Below, in pieces: positions 22,306 to 25,103 of a DNA stretch of 25,103 bases; within the stretch, counting starts at the first letter, position 1, and each line of letters starts with the position of its first letter. Under the pieces are notes generated by a model. That model was given only the letters and a program-made list of their open reading frames with translations. It searched no databases and was not told the DNA's origin. The translations under genes were made by a program, and so were the position numbers. Origin of the DNA: a bacterium. GTDB taxonomy: Bacteria > T1Sed10-126. The stretch spans positions 1 through 25,103 of the forward strand of contig PWHN01000093.1 in NCBI GenBank assembly GCA_003554945.1. Direction: 5' to 3'.

Positions 22306-23430
22306 ATGTTTAAGAACAATAATCATTACCTGATTCTAAAATCATATTCAATAATGCTTGAGGAATTATTACATGATTTAAATGATTCAAGTAATGATTT
22401 TGAAATCACAGTGGTTAGTACTAATAATTCCAGTCTTCCCAAAGATAAAATTAACAAAATTAGCTCAAAACTTGATGTAAATATAACTGAAATCACTGAA
22501 AACAAATACTCCAAAAACGCATTGAAAAGCTTTAAGAAACAAGACTTCTCAGGAATAATTCTTCCTATACATCCTGAAAAAACAGAAAAGTATTTTCCCC
22601 TAATACGACTCATAAAAAAAGAATTCATTCCACCGTTATTCACTTATAACAATTTGGATGGTTATCAAAAAATTACCCGGTGGAATTATTTTAAGTTATT
22701 CACAAAATACTTAATTGAATCGCTTGAGCTGGAACGTTTTACTCCTTTCAGAAAATTATATTACTTTGGTTTGAAGCATAAATGCCCTGTTTGTCATTCG
22801 AAACTCCGAAAATTTAACCCACATGGCACTAAGAAGCTTCCCCGTCCAAATGCTAAATGTCCTGTATGTAACAGCATGGATCGCCAAAGATTATTGTGGC
22901 TTTACCTAAAAAACTTTACAGACTTTTTCAATAAAAATCTAAAACTTCTCCATTTTGCCGCCCCTGAAAAAATATATAACTTGCTCAAATCACATGAAAA
23001 AATTGACTATTACCCAGTTGATTTTAAAAAGCGTCGGTCCGACCTTCAACTAGACATACAAAAAATTCCTTTAGAAGATAATTGTTTTGATTATATTTGG
23101 TGCAGTCATGTTTTAGAACATGTGAAAGATGACCAAAAAGCGCTACGAGAATTATATCGTGTACTAAAACCAGGCGGTACAGCAATAATATTGATCCCAA
23201 TAAATGCTGAAAAAACAGAGGAATTTATCCATCTAAACACTCCAAAACAACGTTTGGAAAAAACCGGGCATCATGATCATTATAGAAATTATGGTTTCGA
23301 CTTTAAAAAACGCCTGGTAGACTCAGGTTTTAAGGTTCAAGACTTAAAAGCCAAGGACGTGTTTAGCAGCGAAGAACTTGAAAAAATACAATGTGACGAA
23401 TCGGAAATAATATATTTTTGCTCTAAATGA
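22306..23430 (+). CDS. Zinc-ribbon SAM-dependent methyltransferase, paralog 2
   Basis: Same length (374 residues) and architecture as the preceding gene, with the cysteines at the same positions (160, 163, 185, 188) and long near-identical blocks such as FDYIWCSHVLEHVK and AEKTEEF. The N-terminal module is the most diverged part. LKPGGTAIILIPIN is a more canonical post-motif than LKVDGKAIILIPLQ in paralog 1. GTGGTGA lies just before the ATG. Tandem duplication followed by divergence is likely, perhaps for methylation at two positions of one glycan. Confidence 0.85.
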   Translation: MFKNNNHYLILKSYSIMLEELLHDLNDSSNDFEITVVSTNNSSLPKDKINKISSKLDVNITEITENKYSKNALKSFKKQDFSGIILPIHPEKTEKYFPLIRLIKKEFIPPLFTYNNLDGYQKITRWNYFKLFTKYLIESLELERFTPFRKLYYFGLKHKCPVCHSKLRKFNPHGTKKLPRPNAKCPVCNSMDRQRLLWLYLKNFTDFFNKNLKLLHFAAPEKIYNLLKSHEKIDYYPVDFKKRRSDLQLDIQKIPLEDNCFDYIWCSHVLEHVKDDQKALRELYRVLKPGGTAIILIPINAEKTEEFIHLNTPKQRLEKTGHHDHYRNYGFDFKKRLVDSGFKVQDLKAKDVFSSEELEKIQCDESEIIYFCSK

Positions 23431-23461
23431 TAATTATTTTTTTGAAGGGAAACTTCTCTAA

Positions 23462-24940
23462 ATGGAAAACACTGCAAATAAACATCTAGTGTTTTGTACA
23501 TGTCGACCAAAATTGCTTGGTAAATTTCTAAGGGAATACCGTGAAACTTTATCCCAGTCTAAAACTACTTTTATAGTTCCCGAACCGACCTACCAAAGAT
23601 CTACAGCCCATTTTAAAGACAAAATCCAACAACTGGGTGAAATCCATCAGACAAAACCGGGGGAAATTAAATGGGAAAAATTGAACGATAGTTTTCAAAA
23701 CAAACTATTATCTACTGATTGGAAAACAATCACCGTCTTGCAGCATGCTTCTCAAAACTATAAAAACATATACAACATTTATCACAAAATTACGTCAAGT
23801 GCCTCCTTACAGATTTTTGCTTCCAAACAAATAGATATTATTTTTTCTAATCCGTCTCAATTCAAACGATATAAATACTATAACTCAATACTTGAACCTC
23901 TCTTTCGATTTACTTTGACTATAGTTGCGATAATTTGTTTCCCTGTCTTCAAAATTCACGGTTTGGCCCAATCCAAACCCGATTCCACAAAATTTAAAAA
24001 ATCAGAGGATGAAGATTTGCAACTAACAAAAATAAAATCCAATAATCTTCATGCCGCTATTTGTATCGTGACCTGCAAACGTAGCAAGGAACTTTCAAGA
24101 CTTCTTAAGTCTATTGAAAATATAAATGTCCCCTTTGATGACAGTAATTTGCTTATCTTGATTGCAGATAATGATAAAGAATTAAGTGCTCGTGAAATCT
24201 GGGAAAACCACTCAGAAGAAACAAGGTTCTCAACTCAATATGTTTCAGAGCCCCAACCAGGCATCCCTTTCGTTAGAAATCGAGCTCTGAACTCTTTACC
24301 ACAAAATATTAAAAATGCCATTTTTGTAGATGATGACGAAATTGTTACTGAAAATTGGCTCAAAGAATTAATTCGAGTACAAAAAAAAACGGATAGTGAT
24401 TTAGTTGCCGGTCCAGCTATTTATGAATTCGCGAAAGAACCATCAAAATGGCTTAAAAATCATCAACCATTGCAGCGTGATCGTTATATTACCTCCACCC
24501 CTCTATCGAAAACGAGAACTAGTAACTTATTACTTCACAAAACGGTTCTATCCAGCAAGCAACGTTTTGCTGAATCTTATGGATTGCGCGGTGGATCAGA
24601 TATAGATTTCACAACAAAACTTACCCAAAACGGGAAAAAGATATGCTGGGCAGATCAAGCTGTAGCCAAGGAAATTTTACCTCCGGAAAGGTGTAATATT
24701 TTTTGGTATTTTAAGAGAAAATTCCGGAATGGGAGTGCTAAATTTAATATCTATTATGGAGAAAAAAGAGAGGCAAGATTAAGTAAATTTACTACTGTCT
24801 ATTCAAAGCTTCTTTGTAAGATTTTGTTTAATCAAATTCCAAGCAAAACTTTGAAATTTATTGGAGAATTTTGTGAATTTTTAGGGAAATGCTGGGGATT
24901 ATCAGGAGCCAAATATCAAGAATATAAAAATAGACATTAG
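23462..24940 (+). CDS. GT2 glycosyltransferase with N-terminal module
   Basis: A 492-residue protein. Residues about 198-440 form a GT-A domain of family GT2: AAICIVTCKRSKELSRLLKSI, LILIADNDKE, PGIPFVRNRALN, and FVDDDEIVTENWL with the metal-binding Asp290-292; LRGGSDIDFTTKL is the acceptor-side motif typical of this subgroup. Residues 1-145 (KHLVFCTCRP, TTFIVPE, WKTITVLQHA, DIIFSNPSQF) look like a divergent relative of the N-terminal module in the two methyltransferases. One hydrophobic segment (about 147-163) lies between. It probably adds a sugar to the surface polysaccharide; donor and acceptor are unknown. Confidence 0.85.
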   Translation: MENTANKHLVFCTCRPKLLGKFLREYRETLSQSKTTFIVPEPTYQRSTAHFKDKIQQLGEIHQTKPGEIKWEKLNDSFQNKLLSTDWKTITVLQHASQNYKNIYNIYHKITSSASLQIFASKQIDIIFSNPSQFKRYKYYNSILEPLFRFTLTIVAIICFPVFKIHGLAQSKPDSTKFKKSEDEDLQLTKIKSNNLHAAICIVTCKRSKELSRLLKSIENINVPFDDSNLLILIADNDKELSAREIWENHSEETRFSTQYVSEPQPGIPFVRNRALNSLPQNIKNAIFVDDDEIVTENWLKELIRVQKKTDSDLVAGPAIYEFAKEPSKWLKNHQPLQRDRYITSTPLSKTRTSNLLLHKTVLSSKQRFAESYGLRGGSDIDFTTKLTQNGKKICWADQAVAKEILPPERCNIFWYFKRKFRNGSAKFNIYYGEKREARLSKFTTVYSKLLCKILFNQIPSKTLKFIGEFCEFLGKCWGLSGAKYQEYKNRH

Positions 24941-24975
24941 TATGATCTATTGAAAATATTTTGGGAGCCAAAATT

Positions 24976-25103
24976 ATGAACATCGAATTGAGAGGAACTG
25001 GTTTCTCTAACAAAGGAGCATATTTGATGCTTCTTTCGATAGTTGAAGCTATTAAGGAATACAAAAATCGACCTGTTTTGCATCCAAATATAGGTGAATA
25101 TCA
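24976..25103 (+). CDS. Polysaccharide pyruvyltransferase family protein (5' end only)
   Basis: The window ends inside this gene after 42 codons. The N terminus NIELRGTGFSNKGAYLMLLS matches the start of polysaccharide pyruvyltransferase proteins (ielrGtgf.NKGAe.M pattern), which add ketal-linked pyruvate from phosphoenolpyruvate to sugars and give the glycan a negative charge. GGGAG lies 9 bases before the ATG, and the gene is 35 bases after the GT2 gene, so it continues the same cluster. Confidence 0.75.
   Translation, partial: MNIELRGTGFSNKGAYLMLLSIVEAIKEYKNRPVLHPNIGEY

Overview
The window looks like chromosome from a diderm, LPS-bearing, probably anaerobic bacterium. It carries four genes of Kdo metabolism (kdsA, a kdsD/kpsF-type isomerase, kdsC and a Kdo-kinase-like gene), the diaminopimelate genes dapF and a dapL-type aminotransferase, a DsbD/CcdA plus TlpA redox pair, truD and one tRNA-Arg. 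Many proteins are rich in Asp and Glu and most genes have strong AGGAGG-type ribosome binding sites. This would fit a diderm Firmicute such as a member of the Halanaerobiales, but the window does not prove that assignment.

Layout. 0.2-1.85 kb: divergent tlpA-like (-) and ccdA-like (+) genes, the latter behind a structured leader. 1.85-3.2 kb: tRNA-Arg and a divergent truD (-). 3.7-5.7 kb: aminotransferase-dapF operon (+). 5.8-7.65 kb: a TMEM43-family membrane protein followed by a ThiF/MoeB-type E1 enzyme (-). 8.0-11.7 kb: Kdo region, kdsC-Kdo kinase (-) diverging from kdsA-kdsD (+), with a second copy of the same structured leader before kdsA. 12.2-16.9 kb: an accessory stretch with an ATPase/nuclease-like protein, a CDP-alcohol phosphatidyltransferase, a VapBC-like toxin-antitoxin pair, and a small protein plus nucleotidyltransferase pair set between two almost identical 96-bp direct repeats. 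17.6 kb to the end: a surface-polysaccharide cluster (LicD-like protein, CDP-glycerol transferase-like protein, FkbM remnant, two tandem zinc-ribbon methyltransferases, a GT2 glycosyltransferase and the start of a polysaccharide pyruvyltransferase). This cluster is visibly more AT-rich from about 18.85 kb onward.

Intergenic regions are unusually long and are filled with families of short repeats: an ATTCCGGC...GCCGGAAT palindrome (five copies), a CTCTCCC...GGGAGAG hairpin, CTTTGC and CCAACTA tandem arrays, and degenerate pyrimidine-rich text.

The most interesting element is a promoter-plus-leader cassette of about 255 bp present twice (871-1128 before ccdA, 9623-9882 before kdsA). Both copies fold into a three-way junction closed by a 16-18 bp stem. 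Base changes between the copies preserve pairing, the distance to the start codon is the same, and the ribosome binding sites resemble the 5' arm of the closing stem. This suggests an undescribed cis-regulatory RNA. A second notable observation is a module of about 125 residues that seems to be shared by several otherwise unrelated enzymes of the polysaccharide cluster.
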